Shown: one piece after another, positions 1-6,398 of the stretch
Numbering within the stretch: position 1 is the first letter of the stretch
Layout: each line of letters starts with the position of its first letter
DNA from: a virus
IMG/VR virus record: IMGVR_UViG_3300048017_000130
Span: 1-31,970 of that record
Length of the DNA stretch: 31,970 bases
Direction: 5' to 3' (one strand)
Notes under the pieces: model-generated
The model's input: the letters and a program-made list of their open reading frames with translations, nothing else
Told to the model about the DNA's origin: nothing
Databases searched by the model: none
Made by a program: the position numbers and the translations under genes

Positions 1-803
1 AAACGACTCATTGACTTGATATCCATGGGCGTTGCTTGATGCTCAATTGGTGAGGCATGCACAGGCTGATTCTCAATCAGTTGTTCCCAGATTTTAAATG
101 CTTTTGTGAATCCAGGGTCATTTTTGCGGTAGCTAACTTGAGCGCAGCAGCTAGCGCTAATGATCTTAGCATCCTCCAAGCTGAGTCTGTTAAAATGCTC
201 GTCAAAGTATTGTAGTTCACCAGTAGGTACATATTTAGCTATTGTAATATAAGGAAGATGCCAGTCGCCTGGTTTTAGTTCCACAGGTAGATGTGTTGTA
301 TACGCCACAGTCATTGCTTCTGCTAGTGCCTTGATTTCAGGCTGTGCATCGGCGTGATTGCGAAGGTGAAAGAAGTTTGTCCACTCAGTGCCACTAATAA
401 CTGTTTTCATAGTCATCCAAGGCTCTGTGATACGATTAGCAATTTGTTTGTGTACACCAAGCCTGTCAGATAATGCTGCAGCCCAGTGTAGTGCGTCATC
501 CTTGGCTTTGTTCCAAATGTGTTTGGCTTCTGATAAATCAATGCCAACCAATTCTTCTTTGGCTTTCATGCCTGGCTGATTAATGCCCCAGTAAACTGGA
601 GTAGCAGGGTTAGCCTTGATAAACTCATGCATTGACTTAACAGGAATAGCTCGTGAACTAGCACTATTCTTTGACAGCATACGATGTGTGTTGAGTTCTG
701 CTAAAATAAAGCGTGGATACTCAATCTCCATGGTAGTCATACGAACGCCTTCTGGCGAGATGCTGTCTGCAATTACTTTAGCTGTTATTAGTTTGTGTTT
801 CAT
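1..803 (-). CDS. thyX: Flavin-dependent thymidylate synthase ThyX (3' end outside window)
   Basis: Translating the minus strand from the ATG at 803 gives 267 open codons that run off the left edge of the window, so the gene is partial here. ThyX makes dTMP from dUMP using FAD, NADPH and methylene-tetrahydrofolate. The sequence shows the family signature HRxxSxNxxSxR at residues 40-51 (HRMLSKNSASSR); the usual first Arg of RHR is Thr. Later stretches TEWTNFFHLRNHADAQPEI and SPIEHQATP are also typical of ThyX. It starts inside the 3' end of the upstream gene (26 nt overlap), which suggests coupled translation from the promoter at 1009-1037. Family assignment is firm; the C-terminus is unseen. 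Confidence 0.93.
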   Translation of the reverse strand, partial: MKHKLITAKVIADSISPEGVRMTTMEIEYPRFILAELNTHRMLSKNSASSRAIPVKSMHEFIKANPATPVYWGINQPGMKAKEELVGIDLSEAKHIWNKAKDDALHWAAALSDRLGVHKQIANRITEPWMTMKTVISGTEWTNFFHLRNHADAQPEIKALAEAMTVAYTTHLPVELKPGDWHLPYITIAKYVPTGELQYFDEHFNRLSLEDAKIISASCCAQVSYRKNDPGFTKAFKIWEQLIENQPVHASPIEHQATPMDIKSMSR

Positions 804-987
804 GTAGTTTGTGTGTTAAAATTGTTAATGGCATTGCTGACCACTCTGCTAAGTCAGGAAACAATGCTCTGTATTCGTACTCGTCATCTCTGTAAACCTC
901 GACCCAAAGTTTGCCTTTTCCAGCAAGTTTGAGAGCATATTCAATAAGCTTACAAGATTCTCTGATTTCTAGGTATCCAGTTTTCAT
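778..987 (-). CDS. Small hypothetical protein upstream of thyX
   Basis: A 69-residue protein with no family I recognise. It is mixed charged/aromatic (KLWVEVYRDDEYEYRALFPDLAEW in outline), with no membrane segment or Cys motif. A strong AAGGA ribosome binding site sits about 7 nt before the ATG, and a TATAAT promoter on the minus strand lies just upstream, so it is the first gene of the unit that continues into thyX. The last 26 nt overlap the thyX start in another frame. Real expression is likely from position and signals; function is unknown. Confidence 0.72.
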   Translation of the reverse strand: MKTGYLEIRESCKLIEYALKLAGKGKLWVEVYRDDEYEYRALFPDLAEWSAMPLTILTHKLHETQTNNS

Positions 988-1008
988 AAAAATCCTTTTG
1001 ATGCCACT

Positions 1009-1037
1009 ATTATAACAGAAAACAAAAAGGGCAGCAA
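1009..1037 (-). promoter_or_regulatory. Minus-strand sigma70-type promoter for the thyX unit
   Basis: On the minus strand, TTGCTG (1032-1037) lies exactly 17 bp from a perfect TATAAT (1009-1014). The spacing matches the other promoters of the window. The -35 box lies within the terminator hairpin of the cell-wall hydrolase gene, so termination of one unit and initiation of the next share DNA. Confidence 0.6.
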
Positions 1038-1067
1038 GCCAAAAATATTTAGCCTGTCTGCCCTTTT
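1018..1067 (-). terminator. Intrinsic terminator after the cell-wall hydrolase gene
   Basis: Arms 1025-1034 (AAAAGGGCAG) and 1058-1067 (CTGCCCTTTT) form a perfect 10-bp stem with a 23-nt loop. Read on the minus strand it ends in a T-rich tract (TTTTTGTTTT), just 4 nt past the stop of the gene at 1071-1550. Confidence 0.75.
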
Positions 1068-1070
1068 GCT

Positions 1071-1550
1071 TTAAGCGTAGAATATGTGGTTGCCTATTTG
1101 TGCAATCAAATTCCTAGTTTTATTCCAGCGTGGGTTTACTGTTGTGTTGTGAAAGTACAAACCTTTGAAGTTGGGTATGTGTGCAACACCTTGTACAACA
1201 AGTTTGGCTAATGCCTGAGCTTCCAGCCACGCTTCGCCTCGCGGCTCGCGAACTCGCTCATCTGTCCAACTAAACTGACGCTTGGCGTATACTACTTGAC
1301 ATATGCTAGCATCAAACTCTGTGCGATGTGTTACACGATTGAGTGTGACTTGCGCAACTGCAATCTTGCCACGAACTGGTTCGCCTCGTGCCTCATAGTA
1401 AATATTCTTGGCTAAACAAAGTATCTCCGACTTAGTAGCCTTTACTGTTTGGTAAGCAGTATTAAGTGTTCTTTCTGCCATACCCAAGGGTAGAGCTATA
1501 AAAGTCCCCACTATAATTGACAGTATTCCCTGTTTTAAAGTTAGCTTCAT
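1071..1550 (-). CDS. SleB/CwlJ-type cell wall hydrolase (putative endolysin)
   Basis: A 159-residue protein. Residues 8-24 are hydrophobic (signal peptide or signal-anchor), followed by a SleB-like Hydrolase_2 domain from about residue 42. The domain shows IYYEARGEP (49-57, with E53 the expected catalytic Glu), the VAQVTLNRV strand, QFSW, and a C-terminal YFHNTTVNPRW segment. This family cleaves peptidoglycan; in a phage it would serve in lysis or wall remodelling. A strong AAGGAGA site lies 6 nt before the chosen ATG, although the preceding gene reads 89 nt past this start in another frame. A hairpin terminator follows the stop. No holin is recognisable next to it. Confidence 0.87.
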   Translation of the reverse strand: MKLTLKQGILSIIVGTFIALPLGMAERTLNTAYQTVKATKSEILCLAKNIYYEARGEPVRGKIAVAQVTLNRVTHRTEFDASICQVVYAKRQFSWTDERVREPRGEAWLEAQALAKLVVQGVAHIPNFKGLYFHNTTVNPRWNKTRNLIAQIGNHIFYA

Positions 1551-1698
1551 TATTATCTCCTTGTAATTGTCGGATAATGCTAATTAAATCAAGGATAGCA
1601 TCAAGCGAGCGATGTTCTAGATGCGTGGCATGATTGGCATCCGCTGCTTCACTGAGTTCACTGGCTAGCTTTAGGTGACTGTAAAGATTTAATTTCAT
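1462..1698 (-). CDS. Small hypothetical protein overlapping the hydrolase start
   Basis: A 78-residue reading frame. The first 50 residues are helical and His/Glu/Leu rich; the last 29 are read from DNA that also encodes the N-terminus and ribosome binding site of the wall hydrolase in another frame. It has no membrane segment, so it does not look like a spanin. It starts inside the 3' end of the gene at 1658-1945 (41 nt overlap) and has a GGAAG motif upstream. The real product may exist mainly to couple translation. I do not recognise it. Confidence 0.5.
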   Translation of the reverse strand: MKLNLYSHLKLASELSEAADANHATHLEHRSLDAILDLISIIRQLQGDNNEANFKTGNTVNYSGDFYSSTLGYGRKNT

Positions 1699-1945
1699 CT
1701 TGTAACTTCCTGTTTTGTTCTTGTGTATGCTCTAATAGTTCATACATTGCATTACGCTCTCGCGTAAGCTGATTAATAGCACTAGTACCAAACTGTAATT
1801 GACTTTGTAAATTTTGTAGGGCTCTAGCAGCTGCTAATGCTGTGCGATTAGGAGGGCGTGGCTCACTATAAGTATTACCATCAGGGCCAGTTACAGTAAC
1901 GGGTTCTCCGTTTAAGAGGTTGTTAATTAAAATATCGTATGTCAT
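1658..1945 (-). CDS. Hypothetical protein with C-terminal coiled coil
   Basis: A 95-residue protein. Residues 1-30 form a short polar domain (TGPDGNTYSEPRPPNRT); residues about 35-90 are a heptad-rich helix (ALQNLQSQL, INQLTRERNAMYELLEHTQEQNRKL) predicted to be a coiled coil. There is no signal peptide or membrane segment. It is the first gene after the minus-strand promoter at 1973-2001, with only a weak GAGA ribosome binding site. The family is unrecognised; an oligomeric accessory protein is a reasonable but unproved guess. Confidence 0.68.
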   Translation of the reverse strand: MTYDILINNLLNGEPVTVTGPDGNTYSEPRPPNRTALAAARALQNLQSQLQFGTSAINQLTRERNAMYELLEHTQEQNRKLQDEIKSLQSPKASQ

Positions 1946-1972
1946 GCGTGTGGTTTTCTCAATGAACTTTCA

Positions 1973-2001
1973 ATTATATCACATGACCTATCCTGGATCA
2001 A
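1973..2001 (-). promoter_or_regulatory. Minus-strand sigma70-type promoter
   Basis: TTGATC (1996-2001, minus strand, preceded by AC) lies 17 bp from TATAAT (1973-1978). It faces away from the + promoter at 2046-2074, giving a divergent control region of about 45 bp between the -35 boxes. Confidence 0.7.
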
Positions 2002-2045
2002 GTCAATTTTAAAACACGCTGTGCCCACCAGGGAATTAAATTGTC

Positions 2046-2074
2046 TTGAAAAATATTTGCCATGGTGATATAAT
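2046..2074 (+). promoter_or_regulatory. Sigma70-type promoter
   Basis: TTGAAA (2046-2051), 17-bp spacer, TATAAT (2069-2074), 21 bp before the ATG at 2096 with a CGGAGAAAT ribosome binding site. It starts the + strand unit 2096-3007. Confidence 0.78.
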
Positions 2075-2095
2075 AGACACAATCGGAGAAATATA

Positions 2096-2293
2096 ATGTC
2101 AACTCAACCAAATTATACTGCTGAATTAGAAGCTCTAATCTTAGACGTACTATTACCAGTATACGAACAACATTGCAAACAGCGAGGAATTGCTTCACTA
2201 CGCAGTGAGATAAATCCAGAGTTGTTAAAGCAGTTGCGCAAGAAGAAGACAGTGCCGAGATTATTTATGCCTAAAATAAATGAACAATCATGA
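2096..2293 (+). CDS. Small hypothetical protein
   Basis: A 65-residue, mostly helical protein with a basic C-terminal half (LLKQLRKKKTVPRLFMPK). No family recognised. It is the first gene behind the 2046-2074 promoter, has a CGGAG ribosome binding site, and its TGA overlaps the ATG of the next gene, so the two are probably translated together. The basic patch might bind nucleic acid, but that is only a guess. Confidence 0.72.
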   Translation: MSTQPNYTAELEALILDVLLPVYEQHCKQRGIASLRSEINPELLKQLRKKKTVPRLFMPKINEQS

Positions 2294-2793
2294 CATTTCA
2301 AAGAATCCCATCACCAACCGAACTACAACCTATGCCAAAACAAGAAGAAATCCTAGAATTAACTGACCCTGATACAGGCGACAAAATGTATGTTAGAAAG
2401 CAGATCGAACATGAAACAGTGTTCGGAGCAATTCCAGATAACGTACAGATTCCACAAGAAACCATGGCTGCTATTCAAAAACAATTTGGCACTGCACTAA
2501 AGTTTGATGAAGGTAAGCTTCCACTACACTTGTTGTCAACAGAAGCAATGAACCAAACCGCAGCTGTACTGGCATTTGGAGCAGATAAATACGCAGAACA
2601 TAACTGGCGTAAAGGCTTTGCATGGAGCCGACCCTTAGCCGCAGCAATGCGTCATATCACAGCGTTCAACGCTGGTGAAGACAAAGACCCCGAGTCTGGA
2701 CTCTCGCACTTGGCTCACGCAGCCTGTTGCATTATGTTCTTGCTCGAATTTGAGAAGACTCATAAAGAGCTAGATGACCGATATAAGCCCTAA
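2290..2793 (+). CDS. dATP/dGTP diphosphohydrolase-like protein (DUF5664 family)
   Basis: A 167-residue protein. Residues 1-65 are a family-specific N-terminal extension. Residues 70-155 match the MazG-like, all-alpha dATP/dGTP diphosphohydrolase N-terminal (DUF5664) pattern: KFDEGK (71-76), AFGADKYAEHNWRKG (95-109), an AAMRHITAF helix, and DPESGLSHLAHAACC (133-147). Such phage enzymes split dNTPs to dNMP plus pyrophosphate. In cyanophage S-2L a relative (MazZ) supports base replacement, but no PurZ or base-replacement gene is seen here, so trimming of the dNTP pool is the safer reading. It sits in an early-type operon between two small genes, overlapping both. Confidence 0.83.
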   Translation: MTFQRIPSPTELQPMPKQEEILELTDPDTGDKMYVRKQIEHETVFGAIPDNVQIPQETMAAIQKQFGTALKFDEGKLPLHLLSTEAMNQTAAVLAFGADKYAEHNWRKGFAWSRPLAAAMRHITAFNAGEDKDPESGLSHLAHAACCIMFLLEFEKTHKELDDRYKP

Positions 2794-3007
2794 TTACAAA
2801 AGACTTGCTAGAATACTTAATAAAACACGCAAATCTTTAACCCAAACTTGTCACGAGCTAAACATAGACGTTGACGATATTGAAGACCACATACTGATGA
2901 AAGTAATTGATCAATGCTCTCACTGTAATATATGGTCCCAACAGCTAGTACTAGACTTAGACGAAAATCCTGTCTGCCCAGTTTGCGTTAGGCTAACTGG
3001 ATTATAG
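2774..3007 (+). CDS. Small zinc-ribbon-like protein
   Basis: A 77-residue protein with two CxxC knuckles, CSHC near residue 48 and CPVC near residue 69, separated by about 18 residues. This is the classic arrangement of a treble-clef or zinc-ribbon metal site. The N-terminal half is helical (KRLARILNKTRKSLTQTC). It begins inside the end of the previous gene (20 nt overlap). Likely a Zn-binding nucleic-acid or protein adaptor; no exact family recognised. Confidence 0.75.
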   Translation: MTDISPNYKRLARILNKTRKSLTQTCHELNIDVDDIEDHILMKVIDQCSHCNIWSQQLVLDLDENPVCPVCVRLTGL

Positions 3008-3009
3008 AC

Positions 3010-3038
3010 TTGACACGCCTGGTCAGATAAAGTATAAT
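3010..3038 (+). promoter_or_regulatory. Sigma70-type promoter
   Basis: Perfect consensus: TTGACA (3010-3015), 17 bp, TATAAT (3033-3038). The motif is ACTTGACA, with the stop codon of the upstream gene only 2 nt before the -35 box. It drives the UvdE unit. Confidence 0.85.
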
Positions 3039-3062
3039 TTCTCTTTACTTAGGAGAAATACA

Positions 3063-3326
3063 ATGATTGATCAACATCTGTTGAATTTGGTTACAAAAAA
3101 TACTTACACGCACGTTATGGGCATGAACTGCAGCCCTACTGAATCTATAGAATATACTGCTAAATTGGTTAAAGTATTAAAAAATTATATTGATAAAGTA
3201 GTAATCTTTTCCTGCCCAACGGAGCCGTCTAAATTTACTGGCCATGTTGGTATGCACGTACAAGTTCTGGCACTGCCACAAGTACATAAAGAAGTATTTT
3301 TACTAGTAGATTGTTTGTCAATTTAA
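3063..3326 (+). CDS. Hypothetical protein
   Basis: An 87-residue protein read from an ATG that follows AGGAGAAATACA, an excellent ribosome binding site. It is moderately hydrophobic at the C-terminus (VFLLVDCLSI) but has no clear membrane helix. No family recognised. It is the leading gene of the unit that includes the UV endonuclease, whose ATG begins 1 nt after this stop. Confidence 0.72.
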   Translation: MIDQHLLNLVTKNTYTHVMGMNCSPTESIEYTAKLVKVLKNYIDKVVIFSCPTEPSKFTGHVGMHVQVLALPQVHKEVFLLVDCLSI

Positions 3327-3327
3327 A

Positions 3328-4335
3328 ATGAGCTCATTTAATCAAAATATCAAACGCATTGGCTTTGCTTGCAAGATTCAAAGCGAGCCTGACAAAGCCG
3401 ATCCCACGCTTAACACAAAATCCACCACGATCAGCTATCTTGCTCGTCAAACGGAGGATGCTGCCCGTTCAAAGCTGTGGGGTTTGGTCGACCATAATTT
3501 GAATGCACTCTATCGCCAGCTCAAGTGGGTTGCCAAGCAGCCACGTGAACTGCGTATGTTTCGCATTACCAGTGACTTGTTGCCTGCATATACTCATGAT
3601 GACTATATGCCTTTTTACTTTCAACCTGACGTAGTTGCTAAAATTGAAGCACATCTGAGTATGTGCGGTGACTTTGCTCGTGAGCATGATATTAAATTGT
3701 CGTTTCACCCAGGCCAGTTTTGTGTGCTTGCTAGTGAACAAGAACAAGTAGTTGAAAACTCCATTACCGAGTTCGAGTATCATTGCGACCTTATTCGTTA
3801 CATGGGCTACGGCAAACAGTTTCAAGACTTCAAGTGCAATGTACACATTGGCGGTAAGCAAGGTCCAGCAGGTATTAAACGTGCACTCAAGCGATTGAGT
3901 CCCGAAGCACGTAATTGCTTGACCATCGAGAACGCAGAGTTCACCTGGGGTCTTGATGCAAGTCTAGAACTTGTTGATGACTGTGCCTTAGTACTCGACA
4001 TTCATCATCACTGGATTAATAGTGGTGAATACATTGAGCCTAGTGACCCTAAGTTCAAGCGAGTTATAGATTCATGGCGAGGTGTACGTCCTACAATTCA
4101 TTACTCAGTTTCACGCGAAGATGTAATTGTAGACCACGATCCAAGTACTAAGCCTGATCTTAAACAGCTCAAGTCCATGGGCTTTACCGCAGCTAAACTC
4201 CGTGCGCACAGTGACTACTACTGGAATGACTCAGTTAACCAGTGGGCATTGTCATTTTTACCACACGCAGATATTATGTGCGAGTCTAAACAAAAGAATC
4301 TAGCATCACAGGCATTATATGAGCTCACAAAATAA
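3328..4335 (+). CDS. uvdE: UV damage endonuclease (UvdE/UVDE family)
   Basis: A 335-residue protein of typical length for UVDE, a TIM-barrel endonuclease that nicks 5' of UV photoproducts and starts repair without UvrABC. Visible motifs: IGFACK (11-16), MFRITSDLLP (77-86), SFHPGQF (125-131), NVHIGG (171-176), TIEN (199-202) and LDIHHHW (223-229). The His/Glu/Asp residues in these motifs are the metal ligands of the family. It is tightly packed between an unknown gene and a phosphatase-like gene that overlaps its 3' end by 17 nt. Base composition matches the neighbours. Assignment is firm. Confidence 0.93.
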   Translation: MSSFNQNIKRIGFACKIQSEPDKADPTLNTKSTTISYLARQTEDAARSKLWGLVDHNLNALYRQLKWVAKQPRELRMFRITSDLLPAYTHDDYMPFYFQPDVVAKIEAHLSMCGDFAREHDIKLSFHPGQFCVLASEQEQVVENSITEFEYHCDLIRYMGYGKQFQDFKCNVHIGGKQGPAGIKRALKRLSPEARNCLTIENAEFTWGLDASLELVDDCALVLDIHHHWINSGEYIEPSDPKFKRVIDSWRGVRPTIHYSVSREDVIVDHDPSTKPDLKQLKSMGFTAAKLRAHSDYYWNDSVNQWALSFLPHADIMCESKQKNLASQALYELTK

Positions 4336-4771
4336 ATACTTTGACGCAGGCACTAAAAATGCTGCAATCTTTGAAACCACAGCACCTTACCAGAATCCTT
4401 ATCAGGGTAAGTCCCCTCGTTGGCTTTTTGTATGTAGTGCTGGATTACTTCGCTCACCTACTGGAGCAGCCCTAGCTGTCAAAAAAGGTTTAAATGCACG
4501 TAGTTGTGGTAGCAGACCTGAGTTTGCCTTGATCCCAATCAGTGCAAACTTAATCAACTGGGCACAAAAAATTGTGTTTGTAAACGACGATAACTATCAT
4601 CAAGCTTTAGAACTATTTAAAGACACTGGTAATCTACACTACCAGTTAACAACAAAATCACTAGTACTTGATATCCTAGACATGTACGACTACAACGAGC
4701 CTGAGCTGGTTGTAGAATTTGAAAAGCAAATTGATTGGGTCAGAGCCGTAGGCGGTAAAACCACTTACTAA
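4319..4771 (+). CDS. Predicted protein tyrosine phosphatase-like protein
   Basis: A 150-residue protein. The core motif FVCSAGLLRSPTGA (residues 37-50) is a C-x5-R-S phosphate loop (C39, R45), as in low-molecular-weight tyrosine phosphatases and the COG4551-type phage proteins. A later ILDMYDYNEPEL stretch could supply the general acid Asp. The N-terminal 30 residues are extra. It overlaps the uvdE end and ends just before a promoter. Whether it dephosphorylates host proteins, nucleotides or nothing is open; the catalytic Cys and Arg are intact. Confidence 0.78.
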   Translation: MSSQNKYFDAGTKNAAIFETTAPYQNPYQGKSPRWLFVCSAGLLRSPTGAALAVKKGLNARSCGSRPEFALIPISANLINWAQKIVFVNDDNYHQALELFKDTGNLHYQLTTKSLVLDILDMYDYNEPELVVEFEKQIDWVRAVGGKTTY

Positions 4772-4778
4772 TTTACAC

Positions 4779-4807
4779 TTGATTTTGTTTTTGTTTTCGA
4801 GTATAAT
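4779..4807 (+). promoter_or_regulatory. Sigma70-type promoter
   Basis: TTGATT (4779-4784, in the context ACACTTGATT), 17 bp, TATAAT (4802-4807). It lies 22 bp upstream of the ATG at 4829, which has a TTGGAGA ribosome binding site. Confidence 0.8.
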
Positions 4808-4828
4808 ATATGTTCATTTGGAGATATT

Positions 4829-5026
4829 ATGGCTGGTTATTCAAAAGAGTTTTTGATTGATGCTTTCTTAAGCAGATATATTGCTTGCCCACTGATTGCA
4901 ATTGAAAAGCTGGAGTTGCTAGAACAACAGGCAGTTGATCTTTACGATCGGGTTGGTCGAGATAGATTTCGTGCTTATGCAAGCCTTGATGCAGACGCTT
5001 TGCGTGAATACAAGGCCGCCCAATGA
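4829..5026 (+). CDS. Small helical hypothetical protein
   Basis: A 65-residue, helix-rich acidic/aromatic protein (LELLEQQAVDLYDRVGRDRFRAYASL). No family recognised. First gene of a four-frame cluster behind the 4779-4807 promoter; its TGA overlaps the next ATG (ATGA), indicating coupled translation. Confidence 0.7.
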   Translation: MAGYSKEFLIDAFLSRYIACPLIAIEKLELLEQQAVDLYDRVGRDRFRAYASLDADALREYKAAQ

Positions 5027-5214
5027 TAGTGTCTAGTATATCAACAAATGTTGAAAGATTCTACTCACTAGATAGAACATTAGTTACCCGACACATAATC
5101 AACCCCATCACCAATAAATCAGAACAAGAACACCTAATATACTATGTCTATAACAGAATAGGTGAAATAGTTTCTGATAACCACATCGGCGCTTACATAG
5201 ATAAAAAAGCATGA
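5023..5214 (+). CDS. Small hypothetical protein
   Basis: A 63-residue protein, beta-rich by eye, with no Cys motif or membrane segment. Start and stop both overlap the neighbours by 4 nt (ATGA), the pattern of a translationally coupled phage operon. Not recognised. Confidence 0.66.
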   Translation: MIVSSISTNVERFYSLDRTLVTRHIINPITNKSEQEHLIYYVYNRIGEIVSDNHIGAYIDKKA

Positions 5215-5441
5215 AAATCAAAGATTTAATTAGTGAATTACAAAAGCATGATCCTGAAATGCAAGTTGTGCGTAGTGGTTACGAGGGTGGCGTTGAGTTT
5301 GTTAGCCGAGTACTGTGTTATGAAGTAGCACTAGATGTTAACACAGACTGGTGGTGTGGCACACACGAACTCGTTATACACGACTTACAGCGTGAAGAAT
5401 TAAAAGATTATCAAAAAACACAAGCAGTGTATATAACATAA
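5211..5441 (+). CDS. Small conserved phage-type hypothetical protein
   Basis: A 76-residue protein starting MKIKDLISELQKHDPEMQVV, followed by a GYEGGV turn. This layout (helix, 'DPEMxV' strand, then GYEGG) is familiar from many phage proteins of unknown function. Its ATG overlaps the stop of the upstream gene. Function unknown. Confidence 0.74.
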   Translation: MKIKDLISELQKHDPEMQVVRSGYEGGVEFVSRVLCYEVALDVNTDWWCGTHELVIHDLQREELKDYQKTQAVYIT

Positions 5442-5631
5442 TCTATTGCTGTGCTTATTGCTCGATTCCAGTTCAGTCTTGGAGCTTTGGGAGCCAAACT
5501 GTATATGTTTTCTAGATCCGCATATACTATAGTTCTGTGTCTATATAGGATAGAGTAATTAACTATATAAATTAGACCTTGCCTCTTAGCGGGGGTTGCA
5601 GTAAACAGTAAGCACAACAATGGAATAAATT
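5442..5631. other. Non-coding stretch with AT-rich hairpin
   Basis: This 190-bp gap has no convincing gene on either strand. It holds a perfect 7-bp hairpin, GTATATG (5501-5507) with CATATAC (5521-5527), whose 13-nt loop reads TTTTCTAGATCCG. Further downstream ATATAG/CTATAT repeats appear. A tRNA-Pro-like anticodon loop (TTTGGGA) lies nearby, but no cloverleaf closes. It may be a leader or regulatory RNA for the gene at 5632. Confidence 0.35.
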
Positions 5632-5760
5632 ATGAAAAAGAAAAAGTTACCCAAACTGCGCAACTTGATGGTTGTGCATATGATTAAGCGTAAGTCTGGC
5701 TCTCATACCAAGACTCACAAACAACTGCGCGGTAAACTCAACCGACAGTTAGACAACTAA
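5632..5760 (+). CDS. Very small basic protein
   Basis: A 42-residue frame starting MKKKKLPKLRNL and ending RGKLNRQLDN. About 14 of 42 residues are Lys or Arg, with several His, and there is no acidic cluster. A GGA lies before the ATG. The bias suggests a nucleic-acid-binding or RNA polymerase-interacting peptide, but no family is recognised. It is too short for routine gene calling; the clean frame, ribosome binding site and placement in a gene-dense region support it. Confidence 0.55.
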   Translation: MKKKKLPKLRNLMVVHMIKRKSGSHTKTHKQLRGKLNRQLDN

Positions 5761-5856
5761 CACCTCAGGCATAAGAAATCCAAGACAACTTTCTTGCCCA
5801 ACACAGTTTATGGCTATAACTATACTGTATTTACACACACTCACACAAGGAAATAT

Positions 5857-6084
5857 ATGAATCCGTTTGAAATTCGTGCCGAAATGCTTAAAATGGCACA
5901 AGATTATTTGACAAAACAACAAGAAATTAACTTGGAGTTTGCACAGAATACTTTTGAACAACTTGTCAAAGAAGGCAAGAAAGTTGCTGAAGACTGGCAG
6001 ACTTATGCTCCTAAGATGTACACTTTTGAAGATGTACTCAAAGAAGCCAACAAGTTATATGGGTTTGTCAAAGATGCTAAGTAA
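5857..6084 (+). CDS. Small conserved phage-type hypothetical protein (helical)
   Basis: A 75-residue protein starting MNPFEIRAEMLKMAQDYLTKQ. Small proteins with this MNPFEIR...LKMA opening recur in T4-like and cyanophage genomes, always without known function. I chose the ATG at 5857 because CACAAGGAAAT lies directly upstream; an upstream in-frame ATG at 5794 would add 21 residues without a ribosome binding site. The protein is one long amphipathic helical run and could be a virion-assembly or chaperone-type helper, but that is inference. Confidence 0.78.
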   Translation: MNPFEIRAEMLKMAQDYLTKQQEINLEFAQNTFEQLVKEGKKVAEDWQTYAPKMYTFEDVLKEANKLYGFVKDAK

Positions 6085-6235
6085 CTTAATGCAGAGAGTA
6101 CGCGATATGTTTCGCCCTTATACTCTAGAGGACTTCATGGAAGACGCAGACCCAAAAGATTACAAAGATATTCAGCGACTGGAAGCAGTATGGCAGAAGC
6201 ATCGCGAACGTAAACTTTTTGATAACTGCTATTGA
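6074..6235 (+). CDS. Small acidic hypothetical protein
   Basis: A 53-residue protein (if started at 6074) containing the FRPYTLEDFMEDADPKDY stretch. It overlaps the end of the previous gene by 11 nt. Internal ATGs at 6089 and 6107 are alternative starts; the last follows GAGAGTACGCG and may be the true one. It ends 5 nt before the degenerate tRNA at 6241. Unrecognised. Confidence 0.6.
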   Translation: MLSNLMQRVRDMFRPYTLEDFMEDADPKDYKDIQRLEAVWQKHRERKLFDNCY

Positions 6236-6240
6236 AATAC

Positions 6241-6311
6241 CGCGGTGAGTCAGGGTAGAAGCAAGTCTCATAAGCTCCGCTTAGAAGGTTCGAATCCTTC
6301 CACCGCAACCA
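6241..6311 (+). tRNA. Degenerate initiator-like tRNA (anticodon CAT)
   Basis: The T arm is perfect (GAAGG-TTCGAAT-CCTTC, 6284-6300) and CCA is encoded (6309-6311). The acceptor pairs GCGGTG with CACCGC, while position 1 (C6241) faces A6307: this C1xA72 mismatch is the hallmark of bacterial initiator tRNA. The anticodon loop is CTCATAA (6267-6273). However, the anticodon stem has only about three pairs, the D stem is barely formed and the length is only 71 nt. It may be a decayed tRNA-fMet, a minimal tRNA or a tRNA mimic. Confidence 0.5.
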
Positions 6312-6339
6312 AACAACAGGCTATGTGCCTGTCCTAAAC

Positions 6340-6381
6340 TAAGGTTTAGGTTTGCCAAAACCAAGGTAAACCTAAACCTTA
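6340..6381 (+). repeat. Perfect 14-bp inverted repeat before a small gene
   Basis: TAAGGTTTAGGTTT (6340-6353) and AAACCTAAACCTTA (6368-6381) are exact complements around a 14-nt loop. A second hairpin, ACAGGC/GCCTGT, lies just upstream. No T-run follows, so it is not a standard terminator. The TTGGAG ribosome binding site of the next gene starts 6 nt after it, so the hairpin could set mRNA processing or translation. Confidence 0.7.
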
Positions 6382-6398
6382 TTTAATTGGAGAAACAA

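Noticed and set aside
3469-3861. 130-codon minus-strand frame within the UvdE gene
   Set aside because: Antisense shadow of a well-supported gene; no start signals or recognised family.
5411-5620. 69-codon frame on the minus strand over the non-coding gap
   Set aside because: Antisense to the end of the gene at 5211 and across hairpins; no ribosome binding site, no family and no promoter in that direction.
5794-5826. Possible promoter TTGCCC/TATAAC/TATACT before the gene at 5857
   Set aside because: Spacing is 15 or 21 bp and neither -10 box is the perfect TATAAT used elsewhere in the window.
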